NCBI GenBank assembly: GCA_030280995.1
Contig: JASXTE010000019.1
Location: 9,163,501-9,227,500 of the forward strand
Reading direction: 5' to 3'
From: Hemileia vastatrix
Taxonomy: Eukaryota > Basidiomycota > Pucciniomycetes > Pucciniales > Zaghouaniaceae
DNA: 64,000 nucleotides
Below the pieces are notes generated by a model, which was given only the letters and a program-made list of their open reading frames with translations, searched no databases and was not told the DNA's origin. Of the stretch, positions 33,537-46,070 are shown one piece after another. The position numbers and the translations under genes are program-made. How positions within the stretch are numbered: position 1 is the first letter of the stretch; each line of letters begins with the position of its first letter.

Positions 33537-36500
33537 TCAATACTCTTCTTGTTGAGTGCCTCTGGGATAGAACCTCTTCACCTGGTCTGCAGCCACTCTC
33601 TTCTTCAAGACTGCACCATCCAACTCTTCCAAAACATAAGAACCACCAGACACCTGAGATCTGACTCTGTAAGGTCCATTCCATCTTTCAGCAAACATTT
33701 TTCCCCACTGACTCTCCAAACTTCTATTATACACCAAAACCAAACAACCAGGTTTCAAGGGATTCTTGAGTCTATGAGCCAACTTCTTGTCCCAGTATCT
33801 GACTGATTGATTCCTAATCTTCATCATTCTAGAGTATGCCTTCTCCTGACATTCCTCTCTTCATTCCAACTGTTGTGTCCTGGCACTGAGCCATTTTTCT
33901 GTTGAGTGCACCTCATCCCAATCAATTCCAAGGTAAGAGACAGCTTCCAAGTCCACTGGTAGAACAGCTTTCTGACCAAACATTAACTTATAAGGAGAAT
34001 AGCCAGTTTTCCTTTTCACAGTGACCCTGTCAGCAAATAACACCAAGGGTAAATAATGCCTCCACTTTTCAGAACTATCCCCACACATCTTTACCAAAGC
34101 ATTCTTGATAACTTGATGGCCTCTTTCAAACATGCCTTCAGCTTCAGGATAATAAGGTGTAGCCACTCTAACTTTAGAGCCAACACTAACCACAGCTTCT
34201 TTAAATTTGGCACCAAACTCTGGCCCACCATCAACAGTCACCAACTTCATCAACCCATACCTATAAATCCACTCCTTCTTCAAAACCTCTGCCACATTCT
34301 TGGAAGTCAAATTTACCAGAGGCACTGCCTCAACCCAACCAGACAAATCATCCCTGGCAACAATTGAGTATTTATACCTGCCCTCTTTAATATGGACAGC
34401 ATCCAGACTGACTCTTCCAAAAACAGTTGTTTCACCAGTAGCACGGCCAATCTCTTTAGGTTTCAAGTGACTTCTTCTTTGACATTCTTCACAAGATTGA
34501 ACCCAACCCTGCACAGCCAACTTCATACCTGGCCACCAAAATCTGTCAGCTACTCTTCTATAAGTCTCCCCAAAGCCTCTATGACCAAGGTCTTCATGCA
34601 AAGACTTCAACACAACTTCTTGACCCTTCTTCTGAGTCACCAATACTTGAGGATTAGGAGGCCTTCTCCTAATCAACCTTCTTCCTGACACATAAAATCC
34701 AGGACTCTTCTTCTTAATTGCAAACCAAGTATCATCATCACAACTATCTGGCCTCTCCAAGGTCAACAGATATTCCACCATAATTAAATAAAACCCAGAC
34801 TGACCCCAGGTCTCATCTTCAAAATCCAACAAAACAACATCCAAGGGTACAACTCTGTCATCAAAATCACCAGTGTGAACATGAGCCAATTGACCAGCCC
34901 AACCAGGACACCGATCCTTAAATTTTGGCACATCCTTCTCTTTCCACTGAACCTTGTGAGAATCCAGTTCACTAACAAAAACAACTTTTTTCAAATTTGA
35001 GCTGTCCCAAACAACAACTCCATCTTCATCAACAGAAACATCCCAATCACCAGAATTAAGATCAGATCCAGCCAGTTTAGCCTCTTGGGGGAGGTCAGAA
35101 AAATCTTCAGCACCATTAGTGCTGGCCCTAACCACTGGAACATCTTCATCAAACTCTTCAGCCTCAGAATCTTCATCTGTAGGTGGCCTCCTTGATAATC
35201 CATCAGGCATAGTAAAAGTTTTTCCTGGTTTGTGTACCAGGTCAAAAAAAAAATGTTGAATAAATGCCACCCACCTAGTCATTGGAGCATTTGGAAGACT
35301 AGGTGTATTGATCATCTGAACCAAAGATTTTGCATCCACCTGCAGCTCAAAATGCTGCCCCCACAAAACCATCTGTAGCTTCTTTAAAATTTTTGCTAAA
35401 CCACACAATTCCAACTTAGGTTGAGAATAACTAGATTCCACCTCTTTAAACACCACAGACTCATATCTTACTGGCCTGACCCTCCCAGTTTTATCTTCCT
35501 GAGACAAAACAGCACCAGCAGCAATATAGCTTGAGTCCACTGCCCGATAAATTTTTCCAGCACCAACACCATAATCCAACTTGTGAAGAACAATATCTTC
35601 CCCAACAGCATTTTTCAACTTCTGAAAAGCCTCTTCACACTCTTCAGTCCATTCCCAATCTGCATCTTTCCTGGTCAACCTCCTTAAAGGTGAAGCAAAC
35701 AAAGAAAAATCCTTAATAAAAAACCTGACATATACACATACACCCAAAAATCCCCTGACTTCAGTAGTAGTTTTAGGCCTTGGCCATGACTGGATTTTAT
35801 TAATCTTCTTCTTCGCCATAATCCTTCCCTCTTTACATACCACATGACCCAGAATTTCCAAAGCAGGAACACAACAACAGAATTTTGACCCTGAAATGGT
35901 CAAACCAGCCTCTTCAATCCTAAACAACACTCTCTCTAGAGTTATTGCATATTCCCAAACAAACCTCCTTATGCCAGGGTTCTCGGCTAACACCTCATTA
36001 ACATAATCAGTGGATGGTCCTTTAATTCCACCATCATCAATAAAAATACCAGCATGAGTAGGAAACTCATCCTGAAAAATCTAAGCCATCTGTGCTTGAT
36101 ATACTGCCACTGAATTAGTTGCTCCTTGAGGCAACCTAGTGAGCTGAAATCTTCCCAAAGGAGTCTCAAAAGTTGTGAGAGGCCTTGAATCCGTATGAAG
36201 TTCCCTCTCATCATAACCACCCATAATATCACCCAAACAATAACACCCCCTTCCAGCAAAAGCTTCAACAAAATCCTCTGCACTTGGTGGCATACCAGCA
36301 TCCTTGATAGTGACTCTATTCAAGGCTCTAAGATCATGAACCACCCTCAACGTTCCATTCTGCTTCTTTACACAAAAAACCGGACTTGAGTAACTGGATT
36401 TCAATTGTTTGTATAACCCAGTCCTGAATCTTTCCCTAACAATCTCCACAAAATCCTCTTTGATAGCTTCTGGAATTGGAATAGGTTTGATTTTCCAAGG

Positions 36501-36935
36501 TTCATGAAAAACCACAGGAATCAAGTAAGGTTCCCAATAAGAGTGCTTCAACACACCCCTTTCCTCTTCAACAAAAGCCACAGCTTTTTCGCTTAGCACA
36601 ATAACGTGCAACAACAACTTTTTTTCTTCTTCAGACAACCACCCATCAGGACCAAAATTAACAACTTTCAACCTTTCGACAGTCACCCTAGCCGTCTCTA
36701 CAAATTCTGGAGGATTCTTCACCAAAGGAGTACAGTACGGATCTCTTGACAAAGGAGGTCTCTTCAAGGGTGGATTCAAACCCACAGGCATAGGCTCATT
36801 GACAGGCCTAATCTTCTGCGCTACCTTCTTATACTTCGCCGCTCCACCTTCAACTTGAGGGATGTTCAGGAAGTCTTCACCACCAGACCTGGAACAAAAA
36901 CCAAGGGTTTCCCCATTTCTCACATGTGTGGCCAA
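33537..36935 (-). pseudogene. Element C pol: RT, RNase H, integrase
   Basis: One long frame of about 1130 codons is broken only by TAG at 36081-36083 and TGA at about 33861. The RT has SSPVFCVKKQNGTLRVVHDL, RFQLTRLPQGATNS and active site GIFIDDGGIKG. The RNase H region has YRAVDSSYIAAGAV and ELQVDAKSLVQM. The integrase HHCC finger is HEDLGHRGF...CEECQRR, and its DDE residues are intact in VSLDAVHI, VTVDGGPEFG and YYPEAEGMFERG. The C-terminus has WNGPYRVRSQVSGGSYVLEE, a GPY/F-type module, and no chromodomain, unlike A and B. Both stops fit Trp (TGG) changed by one G-to-A step. The copy is otherwise well preserved. Confidence 0.93.
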
Positions 36936-37467
36936 GGTAATGTTTTTGAAAGGTGTAGAAGAAACCCTAGCAGTGCACGATTGAGAGGACTTAATTTAGA
37001 CCCCAATCTCACCACTCCAAAACTTTTCTGCATATCTTTCAATAAAGATATATAAACAATCTTCTTCCTTGAGCTTGAATTAAAAATAATTGGGAATCTT
37101 GAGAGAGAATAGAGACTTGATAAAAAACTTGATGAATACTTGCAGAGAAGAGAAACATTAAAAATAGAAAGTTGAAAATCCACTTGGTATATCTCCAAGG
37201 GAGCTGACCTACTACAACCTGGGATTTCCTCATCTTGGGGAGAGGTTGTAGCACTAGGGTGATCAGCCCTCATTACTCTAAAAAAGACAGACTCTCAATA
37301 GAGCCTGAGCCACACTCTAGAAAACCAGAGGTGGCACCCACTTCTTTCCTTCTCCTGCAATAATACATGCACTGGCACATTGAAGATAAACCAGGCCTGG
37401 TCTCCCAACCATCCTCTCCAGGGGATGATAACCTCATGTGAAGTCTCCTTTCATCTTCACCAGTCAA
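36936..37467 (-). other. Linker between protease and RT frames of element C
   Basis: Two overlapping frames (37273-37467 and 36920-37273) fill it without a known domain. The stretch with SSMCQCMYYCRRRKE is Cys-rich. Whether RT starts by frameshift, reinitiation at 36935 (MATHVRNGE) or splicing is unclear. Confidence 0.4.
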
Positions 37468-38226
37468 CTACAAGCTGATTCCCAAATCAAATTGATAACC
37501 AATTCTTGCCTGAAAATCCATAAAGAATGGCCCACCCAAAACAGCTTTAACTGTTCCCTTAGCAATATAAAAATGAACCTTCCCTGAGGCTCCGCCAACA
37601 TCTAACTTCACAAACTCAGAAGTTCCAACCAATTCAGTGACATGGCCACCGATCCCTCTCGAATTCCCACCAATACCAGTTTTGATGGGGAGGCCCAAAT
37701 GAGTTGCCTCAAACAAAGAAATCAGGTTTATCTGAGAGCCTGAATCCACCAATGCCCTTGCCTCCCTGCCATTCAGAGTGACATTGAAATATCCCAGAGG
37801 AGCAGAAAAATGAGTTTCCAACCCCTCACCAAACTTTTCCGCATAATCACAGATGTATTCCACCTCCCCAGAAGAAACTCTTCTCCTGGTCAACAACTTT
37901 TTCTGTCTATCAGACAACCCTGGAATGATAGCATACAATTCCCCATAAGATAGGGAAACCTGACCCTGATTCATCCTTTCCAGGACAGAGTCCATAACAT
38001 TAACTTGACCAGAAACTACTGGCCTCTCAAAGTGAGTTTTTCGCTTCACTACCTTGGTCCTAGAAGCTTCTTGAGGACCAGCACCACCAACAGATTTACC
38101 ATTAACAGGAACCAAACCAGATCCATCACCAGAACCTCTAACTACAGCAGGCTTTGGAAATGAAGCCAAATGGACATCCTCCTCAGTGTCAGAATCAACC
38201 TCCATTGGCATTGGCTCACCATTCAT
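37468..38226 (-). CDS. Element C retropepsin-like protease frame
   Basis: A 252-codon frame opens with an acidic stretch (MEVDSDTEEDVHLAS) and carries the aspartic protease motif ALVDSGSQINLISLFEA (DSG instead of DTG) with downstream AKGTVKAVLGGPFF, the second conserved block of retropepsins. A region YGELYAIIPGLSDRQKKLL precedes it. Its ATG overlaps the gag stop by an ATGA, which suggests coupled reinitiation or frameshifting between gag and protease. Confidence 0.85.
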   Translation of the reverse strand: MNGEPMPMEVDSDTEEDVHLASFPKPAVVRGSGDGSGLVPVNGKSVGGAGPQEASRTKVVKRKTHFERPVVSGQVNVMDSVLERMNQGQVSLSYGELYAIIPGLSDRQKKLLTRRRVSSGEVEYICDYAEKFGEGLETHFSAPLGYFNVTLNGREARALVDSGSQINLISLFEATHLGLPIKTGIGGNSRGIGGHVTELVGTSEFVKLDVGGASGKVHFYIAKGTVKAVLGGPFFMDFQARIGYQFDLGISL

Positions 38227-39652
38227 TCCAATGCACCAAAACTAGGGGGGCCCATGTCAGTCATACCCTTCTGCATCTTGTAAAGCTCCTCTTTGCTGTA
38301 CCTCTTCCTATCTGCACTCAGCATAGGATCCGCCTTTGAAGAATTTGGCTTTGGTTGGGCCTGAGAGCTGCTCTTAGGCCTTCCCACCTTCCCTGCTTCC
38401 AAATCATAAACACCAGCCAAGCATTCTCCACTTGACTGTCCACCACAGGAATACAACTCCAAACCACCAAAGGAAGTAGAAAAAGAGACCTTATTGACCT
38501 CCTTCCCCTTTCCCTTGACGTCATCATCCTCTTTACCAGAAGACTTCCCCTGCTCAGGAATCTCCTCAAACCTTGGCCTCCTTTGATTGAGACCACCCCT
38601 TCTCCTGACCAAATCAACAGGAGCCTGTACCTCACTGGGCTTCACAAATGAACCGTCAGGGAACTTGAAAACCCTGCCATCAAATTCCACCTTTCCTTCA
38701 GACACATCTCTGTTCAATGCCCAAAAATCATTGGACCTGTTCCCCCTTCCTGCTACAATAAGAGCAGACCCAAGGATCACTCCTACCAGCCCTCCTATCA
38801 AAATCTCTAGGCTGAGAATGTGCCTTATTGACCTTCTTAGCCTCCTGAACAAAAATATGCAGCTGCTTTGTGAGATCAGCCAACTGCTCCACCACTGGGT
38901 CCCTCTCCAGTTTGGGAACCTGCACCATATTCTTCTCCTCCTTCTTCTCCCTAACTTCCTCTTCAGCCAAAGCCTCACTGACTTTTCTGACATATTTGGC
39001 ACACCCTTCCTGATAGGTGTCCACAGCCAATAACTTCAAATGGGCTTCAACAGCCTCCTTCACCTTATCCAAGGCAGGCAACTTCTGGTCCCCATTAGAA
39101 AGAGTCTTCATCAAGTCCTTCCTTGACGGCTCCTTCAACACATCCATCCTCACATCTCTAGCCAGGGCAGACCAAAAAACATCCTTGGCAGCATTTTCAT
39201 GTGCCTGCTCATCCAATTCCACCAAGTATTCTACCACAGGATCAAACTTTAGCAGAAACTTTCTGTAACTATGCAAGTTACCAACACCACCATAAGATTG
39301 CCATTCACTGAAAACCTTGTTCAGATCCACCATAATGAACCTGACACCCCATCTATCTACCATCTCCCTACACAATAACTTCCAATCCCTCTTCTTGTAG
39401 CCAGACATGGCCACAATCTCCTTCTCCACTGCCCTATCACCAATGAAGAAAATTATCTGCTTCACCATGTCCAGGTAAGAAGCACCATCCACTCCAGCAG
39501 CAGTTTCATACTTCTCCAGAAACCACTGGACATCCTCCCCATTAACCTTGGTACCATCCCAAGTTTTAATCCTTACACACTCGTTGACCATCACAGCAGG
39601 AGGACCATCTCCCCTACTGACAGTCACCACAGGAAGAGAGGAACCAGAAGCC
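38223..39652 (-). CDS. Element C gag with a one-base frame break
   Basis: The start is MASGSSLPVVTVSRGDG. The capsid-like domain includes VQWFLEKYETAAGVDG and RKFLLKFDPVVEYLVELDE. A basic coiled segment (EALAEEEVREKKEEK) leads to a knuckle at about 38770 (VCSYCSRKG). There the frame ends at 38728, while the other frame continues with RSNDFWALNRDVSEGKVEFD, the usual partner of this Cys motif. Skipping one G in a run of five Gs (AAGGGGGAA) would join them. This is either a +1 programmed shift or a one-base insertion. The rest is Lys/Ser-rich to the stop next to the protease start. Confidence 0.82.
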
Positions 39653-39724
39653 ATTCCTACAGACCAAAACACCAAAAAGAGCCAACCAAAGAGAACAGAG
39701 ATTACAAAAAACTAGCAAGTTCTA

Positions 39725-39741
39725 CCCCACGTTGGGCGCCA
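39725..39741 (-). other. Primer binding site of element C
   Basis: The minus strand reads TGGCGCCCAACGTGGGG four bases after the LTR. This equals the tRNA-Lys type site known from several retroelements, complementary to a tRNA 3' end that finishes in CCA. Confidence 0.85.
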
Positions 39742-39745
39742 GAAA

Positions 39746-40837
39746 TGTAGACAATCCTGTAGTACTAGTTATAGGCCTTGACCAAGGGAGTTGGAGAAAA
39801 ACCAGAGAGAAAATCCCCTGTCCCTTTATAAAAATAGAGTGAGATTTACTTGCTAAAGTAAGTTGGTTCCTGTTTTGCTTAACCCCTTTTTCAACACACT
39901 TGACTGCTTGATGAGCCAAGAAAGTAGTCCCCAGACAGACTACCAAACCAAAGAACTGAAATGTAGACCAATGTCCACACCAGAGAAAGCAATGATACTT
40001 GATGTAGGCTGCAAATCCACACCAGAGACAGTAATAATACTTGATATAGCTTGCAAGACTATACCAGAGAACCTGTTGCCAAAGTTGAGTTAAATGAAGA
40101 ACTAACCTTGCAACAAACACAGCCAATCGTGGCCAAAATAACAGTGAAAACTGAGTGAAGAACAAGGATATCACCTTCAGATGGTTGTATGATAATTAAA
40201 GTTGCCCCAAACTGTCTTATTCACTATGTACACACAGACCACTATCTAAGAGCCCATGCACACCAACGAATTTGGCGCCTGTACCAGCCAAATTGAATAA
40301 AAACCCTCCAGAAGCGCTCCCCAACCTTCTAAAACAGAGGCAGGTGGGCCACCCAACGTCGGAGGTGCCGCCTGAAGCGGCCCGGCCTCCCTGAAGCCAG
40401 AAAACCAATAAAAACACCTAATCTACTTAGAAAAATTAGCTACAACTACTAAAACCTTTAAAACACGGAATTTCACTATAACAACATTGAGACATGAAAT
40501 ATAGAGCTAAATTAGCCCTATCCAATGGTACTAAGTACTTAACCCTAAGACTTAAGGTTAGCCCGTAAAACACAAAAAACAAAATTAAACAGCTATCTTT
40601 TGTAACTGAAGAATGAGGAATTGACCCCTTGAAACTTAGAATATGAAAAATATTATCAGACATGAAGTATATAGAAAAACCGGGGCTATCCAATGATAGT
40701 ACCCACATACCTGCAGACCCAATATCCACGGAATAAAACATGAAAAATACCCAATTCTTCAACAGATGTCAATTAAGACATGCACAAACAGCGCCAAAAC
40801 ACACAACAAAGGCCCCTGCCAATGTTGGAAGACCACA
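39746..40837 (-). repeat. 5' LTR of element C
   Basis: It starts TGTGGTCTTCC and ends GGATTGTCTACA on the minus strand, 1092 bases. The flank ATGG follows at 40838-40841 and matches 28336-28339. Confidence 0.95.
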
Positions 40838-43318
40838 ATGGATAATGTTTTTCATCAGGATATGGTTTAAGGATGGCTTTTAGGCTATATTGATGACATC
40901 GTAGTGTTTTCAAAAACTTATGATGAGCATTTAAATCACCTGAAAAGAGTATTTCAAAAAATGGATTGAATTAATATGACAATTGCATCAAAGAAATGTA
41001 AGTTTGGGTTTCAATCCTTGAAATTACTTGGACATGTTGTATCTGGCTTAAAAATCTGTGTTGACCAGAATAAAGTAACAGCAATAAAAATAATTAGTAT
41101 ACCTAAAAATGTAAAAGATTCTCAAATTTTTATAGGTATGTGTGGATATTATATGCAGTATATAAAAAAATACCAATCCATTGCAGCTCCTCTAACAACA
41201 TTAATCAGAAAAAATGAGGCTTTCATTTGGAATAATGAAAGACAACATGCCTTTGAGAAATTAAAGGAATGTTTAATGTCAGCTCCAATATTGGGACATC
41301 CAGATTTTAACCTCCCTTTTATTATGTATACTGATGCAAGATTTATAGGGTTATGTGCTGCTTTACAGCAAAAACAGATAATAAATGATAAATTATCTGG
41401 AGTAGTTATCTGTTATATATCCAGAATCATAAGAAAGACAGAATTTAGGTATGGTGCTACCCAACTTGAATGTTTAGCAGTGTTGTGGGCTCTGGAGAAA
41501 CTTCAATATTATCTGGAAGACCATAATTTTGAACTAATAACAGATTTCAGTGCAGTAAAATCATTACTAAACATGAAAGCACCTAATATGCACATGTTTA
41601 GATGGCAACTAGCTGTACAAGAGTACAGAGGTAGAATGACAATCACTCATAGAGAAGGAAAATCACATTCTAATGTCAATCTATTATCCAGAATTCCTTT
41701 TCCAAATGATACTCACAACCAAGCTTATGTGCCTAAAAATGAGGTAATAAATATATTTGGGATTTATATGGTGGATTTAGGGAAAGAATTTATGCAAAAT
41801 ATATTAGAAAAATATTCATCTGATAATGATTTGTCTAAATTATCTACCATCTTAAATGATCCAAAAATACCTCTATGAGTGCATTAAATAAAACCTTACC
41901 TCCAAAGTATAAAAATGTATTGGAAAAAGGTAATCTGTCAATTGAAGATGGATACATATATTACAGAAAAAATCTAAGTAATATAATAGTTATACTGCCT
42001 TCTATGAAAGAGTTAATGTTAACTACTTGACATGATGACATCTTAGCTGGTCATTCTGATTTCAAAAAACCATTAACTAGGTTTAAAAATAAATCCTGGT
42101 GGATAAACATGAAAGAAGATGTACAAAAATACATTGACACATGTGACTCATGTCAAAAATCTAAAAGATTGACTGGGAAGAGAGCTGGGTTTTTACAACA
42201 AATAGAGCAGCCAAAAGCTCTATGGGAAATTATAAACATGGACTTTGGAACTGACTTTACATTAGCAGGAAAAGAAAGTTTTAATTCTTGCTGGGTAATT
42301 GTGGATAGACTAACAAAAATGTGTAGATTTATCCCTAACCATAAAGAGGTATCTGCAAAACACTTGGCATTAATACGGTGGACTCAAATGATGAATACTT
42401 CTGGATTCCACAAATCCATAATCTCTGACAGAGACCCTAAATTTACTTTAGAGTTCTGGAATTCTTTGATGGAAGTATCAGGTTGTCAATTGAAATTTTT
42501 TACAGCACACCATCCACAAACTGATGGGCTGGATGAGAGAATGATACAGACTTTGGAAGATACGATAAGAAGATATTGTGCCTTTGGATTAGAATACAAA
42601 GACAATGAATCTTCACACATGACTGGGTAACATTATTCCCTGGCCTTGGATTTGCTTATAATAGCACAAATAATTCTTTAACAGAGAAAAAACCTTTTGA
42701 ACTCTGGCTGGGATATGTGCCAAATACACCAGTAAATCATTAAAAAAATTACCAAGGTTAGATATAAATCCTGGTTCTAAATCTTTTATTCATATGAAAC
42801 AAATGTGTAGAAAGAATGCAGAGGAGTGCATTCAAAGATCATTTGAATATGAAAAGAAAAGATGGGATAAATCTCATAAAGAATTTGATTTAATAAAAAT
42901 AGATGAAGTCCTAATTTTAACACTACATTTTAACTTACAAGGTAATGCTAAATTGAAGGATCCCTTTTTAGGACCTTTTGAAGTTGAAAAAATGGCTGTT
43001 AATAATGCTGTGAAAGTCATATTATATGCTCCATATGATAGGAAACATTTAGTTTTCCCTATCTCATTATTAAAACCTTACCATGCAAATGATCCTGACT
43101 TATTTCCAAAAAGAAGAGGAAGGCCTAAAAAGAAACCTGAGGAAATTTTTGAAAAAGTAGAGGCTGAAAAGATAATCAAGAAATTAATCCTTAAAAAAGA
43201 GAAAGGAACTGAGTATTTACTAAGATATAAGGGAAAATCAAATGAATTTGATAAATGGATACCTGAAAAAGAAAATTTGAATCTATCCTCCCTTCTAAAA
43301 AAATTTAAACAGAAATAA
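40838..43318 (+). pseudogene. Element B RT C-terminal half, RNase H, integrase, chromodomain
   Basis: It resumes the RT after element C with the YIDD active site (LLGYIDDIVVFSKTYDEHL), then KLLGHVVSG, the RNase H (MYTDARFIGLCAALQQK; TQLECLAVLWALEKLQ) and the integrase HHCC finger (HDDILAGHSD, CDSCQKSKR). The DDE triad is present in INMDFGTDF, IISDRDPKF and HHPQTDGLDERM. An AT-hook-like KRRGRPKKK and a chromodomain (YLLRYKGKSNEFDKWIPEKE, about 43170-43265) end it. Stops near 40871 and 40966 and frame changes near 41875, 42030, 42625 and 42740 inactivate it. Confidence 0.92.
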
Positions 43319-43478
43319 ATTCTGTTCAAAAATCTGGGGGGTTAAAAACAAGTACTCATAATATTTTATTATGTTTTATTTCTTTACAGAATTAATCTTT
43401 AATTCTAAAGAATTTTCTGAATACCTGAAAAATGAAATAAAAAAATGTATAACTTATCATTTTTTGATTTTTTTTTTT

Positions 43479-43489
43479 GGGTGGGTGAG
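43479..43489 (+). other. Polypurine tract of element B
   Basis: The G/A-rich GGGTGGGTGAG lies directly before the 3' LTR start TGTCAGACTGG, with two T interruptions. A T-run precedes it. Confidence 0.6.
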
Positions 43490-44984
43490 TGTCAGACTGG
43501 ATATCCCCAGGACTGAGTAAACATTACTTATAAATTATGGTAAACACATGGACTATACATGGGAACAATAAATAAAGGTACACAAGTTGTATACATAAGT
43601 AAAAATTATGATAAAATACAATATATGCCATTATAACACCCAATATACATGCATATATCCACCTTTTATAAATATTATGTACTTAACATTATGTTGGAAT
43701 ATTATAGGGTAATCTTAAGAGCCTTAAACATAAGACTGCATAACTTTTAAGTAGACTTAAAGCTGATGTTTTCATTGTTTTATGTGAAAAACAAGAAATG
43801 TGCTTTAAATCACTTTAAAGTTGACTATATGCACTATAAATTAAATAATATTAAAAATGTGATTTGACAGATCAATTTTTATTTATTAGAACCATTGATT
43901 TGGCTACTTAAATGCATAAAAATAACACTTTTCAAATTTGGTGGTTTTTATGCCAGAAATGGCCTCTGTGTACTGGCCACATACTGCCTGCATTTTTCCC
44001 ATGTGAATAGCTTCATTTCTAGCAAATTTAGCCTTTTCAAATTATAATTACCCCAAATTCTACACCCACTGTGGTGAAACACACTAAAATTGGTGACAGG
44101 TGCTTATTTAGTGTGCTAATTTAATTATAGGTACATTGATGTTATTATATGCACTAATTTCATTAATAAACTCAAGCTTGGCACCTTTAATTCAATAAAA
44201 TGCATAGATTCACATAAATTAGTCAAAGATTTACCCTTGCAAGAACCTGCCAAGGACTGCATGTAGTTACCCCACATCTCACACCATTTTTTGGGTTTCT
44301 CAGTGGTTTCTCAGTCAATATTGGTTATTTTTGGGTGGGGATTTCACAAAGTATATTGTCATAATTAGCCCCGTCATTTCTACTTTTGATCCCCCTTAGT
44401 ATTGTGTAATTTTTAGTGTTATTATTTCTCTTTTTATTATTTTATTTTAATGTATTACATGCATACACTCTCTTTTTTGCTTATTCTTTTATTTTGATGG
44501 ATTATCCCTATTACATCAGGGTTTTGGCAGGTGATATCAATCTAATTATTTTATTGGTCATTCTTGATGTTTTTGGATAGGTGTATTAGCTAGAATGAGG
44601 TGTCATTATCCATGAATAGTGCTGGTAAATCAAGGGGGTACATTGAAGAATTATTGAGAATAAAAGGAGGGGGTTTTTGGTCTTGTTTTCTACATTCTTT
44701 ATCATTACAATCAAAATATATAACCAATACAATTACAATACATATCAATAGCACTTATAAAGTCTTATAGTAGCATCGGAATTATTACATCTATTTTTCT
44801 ACCAACTATATGGTTGTAACCCATATATAATTGGAGAGATTTAAATTATTGAGACCCTTATATTGAGTTATATTTTAATACATTTTGGGTTTGTACTACA
44901 GTATTCATACAGGACCATTAAAATCCTCTAGATAACCAACTATTCAAGCTATTTCACATCTTTGTACTTGAACTCAGCCTGAAA
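43490..44984 (+). repeat. 3' LTR of element B
   Basis: It starts TGTCAGACTGGATATCCCC and ends near CAGCCTGAAA, colinear with 18642-20136. The following AAGAC is the right target duplication. Confidence 0.88.
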
Positions 44985-45611
44985 AAGACTATTTATCCAC
45001 AAAATTTATTCTGAGGGTGAATTTTGGTTGTCTTCCCTGAAAAGAATATACAATGATTTTTTTAAAAAAAAGATGGGTGAGAACTAAAAAGCAATTTTTG
45101 ATTTGGAATTTTCCAATTCATTATTGAATTTATATTTTATATTCTTTAATTTCTATTACATGAAATAGTTAAAATTCTAAGATTTTGTTTGTACCCTGCA
45201 AGATATAAGAGCTTTATGTTTGATGTATTACATACAAGCATTTGCATTATATCAAATGATAAAGATGTAGAGATAAATACCTGTATCAAAATTAAGGCTG
45301 GTAGGTAGTAAGTGAAAGTAAGTACAAGAGATTATAAAAAAATATAAGACACCTTAAATTTTGGTGCATAATATATAAGCACTTGTGTTATATCAAATCA
45401 TGAAGATGGATATTTGAACATTTAAAGTGTAGTTCAAAAAAAGATTAAAGAATTTGGAAGAAAGATTAGAAGTATAGAGTAAATAAGAGGAAAAGAATTT
45501 TACCTGAATTGAGATTGAGAGTGATGATGGAAAGAGAATTACCACAATGTTTTATTATTTATCAGTGTATTGTCTCAACTCAGGTATGATATGTCAAATA
45601 AATATTTTATT

Positions 45612-46070
45612 ACAGAGCCAGTAACTCCAGTGAGTATTACGGGAAAGAGATAATGGTGATGTTAAGATTAGTTTATCCAATCTATTGTTCCAGTGCAAGA
45701 GGCAATTTTACAAGCAGAATAAATAATATTACTAGTGAGTAAGGATAATGAAATGAGGATGATCAAAATAAAATAAAAAAATAATGAGATCAATGGGGGA
45801 ACTAGATCTAACCTTTAATTACAGAGTCAGTAACTCCAGTGAGTATTGCAAGCAGGAGATAATGGCGATGTTAAGATTAGTTTAGCCAACCTGACAATAA
45901 AAAAGATTTACTAATGTAGATAAAAAAGTAGACAATAAGGATACCTATTGTTCCACTGCAAAAGGCAATTTTACAAGCAGAATAACTAATATTACTAGTG
46001 AGTAAGGATAATTAAATGAGGATGATTGAAATAAAGTAACAAAAATAATGAGATTGATGGGGATAAAAGA
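45612..46070 (+). repeat. Tandem duplication, unit about 210-270 bp
   Basis: ACAGAGCCAGTAACTCCAGT at 45615 recurs at 45822. TACAAGCAGAATAAATAATA at 45709 recurs as TACAAGCAGAATAACTAATA at about 45972. The second copy has about 60 extra bases (45896-45950). Confidence 0.8.

Larger units (their letters stand above)
28336..40841 (-). mobile_element. Ty3/Gypsy element C with antisense accessory ORFs
   Basis: The element body is 28340-40837, flanked by ATGG on both sides. Read on the minus strand: LTR (40837-39746), primer site, gag, protease, RT, RNase H, integrase, a 4-kb 3' region with ORFs on the opposite strand, purine tract, LTR (29413-28340). The LTRs are nearly identical apart from a deletion of about 19 bases in the left one, so the insertion is recent. 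It splits element B's RT between PPVFQKLM and the YIDD motif. Confidence 0.95.
18642..44984 (+). mobile_element. Nested Ty3/Gypsy chromodomain element B
   Basis: Two about 1.5-kb LTRs (18642-20136 and 43490-44984) bracket gag, protease, RT, RNase H, integrase and chromodomain in that order on the plus strand. The flanks are AGGAC and AAGAC, a 5-base duplication with one change. Three insertions open it: a solo LTR at 22023-23570 in gag, a DNA element at 24848-27471 in the protease region, and Gypsy element C at 28340-40837 in RT. Without them it would be about 10 kb. Each coding part carries stops or frameshifts. It is a diverged relative of A1: the proteins and the start of the LTR are similar. 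Confidence 0.88.
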
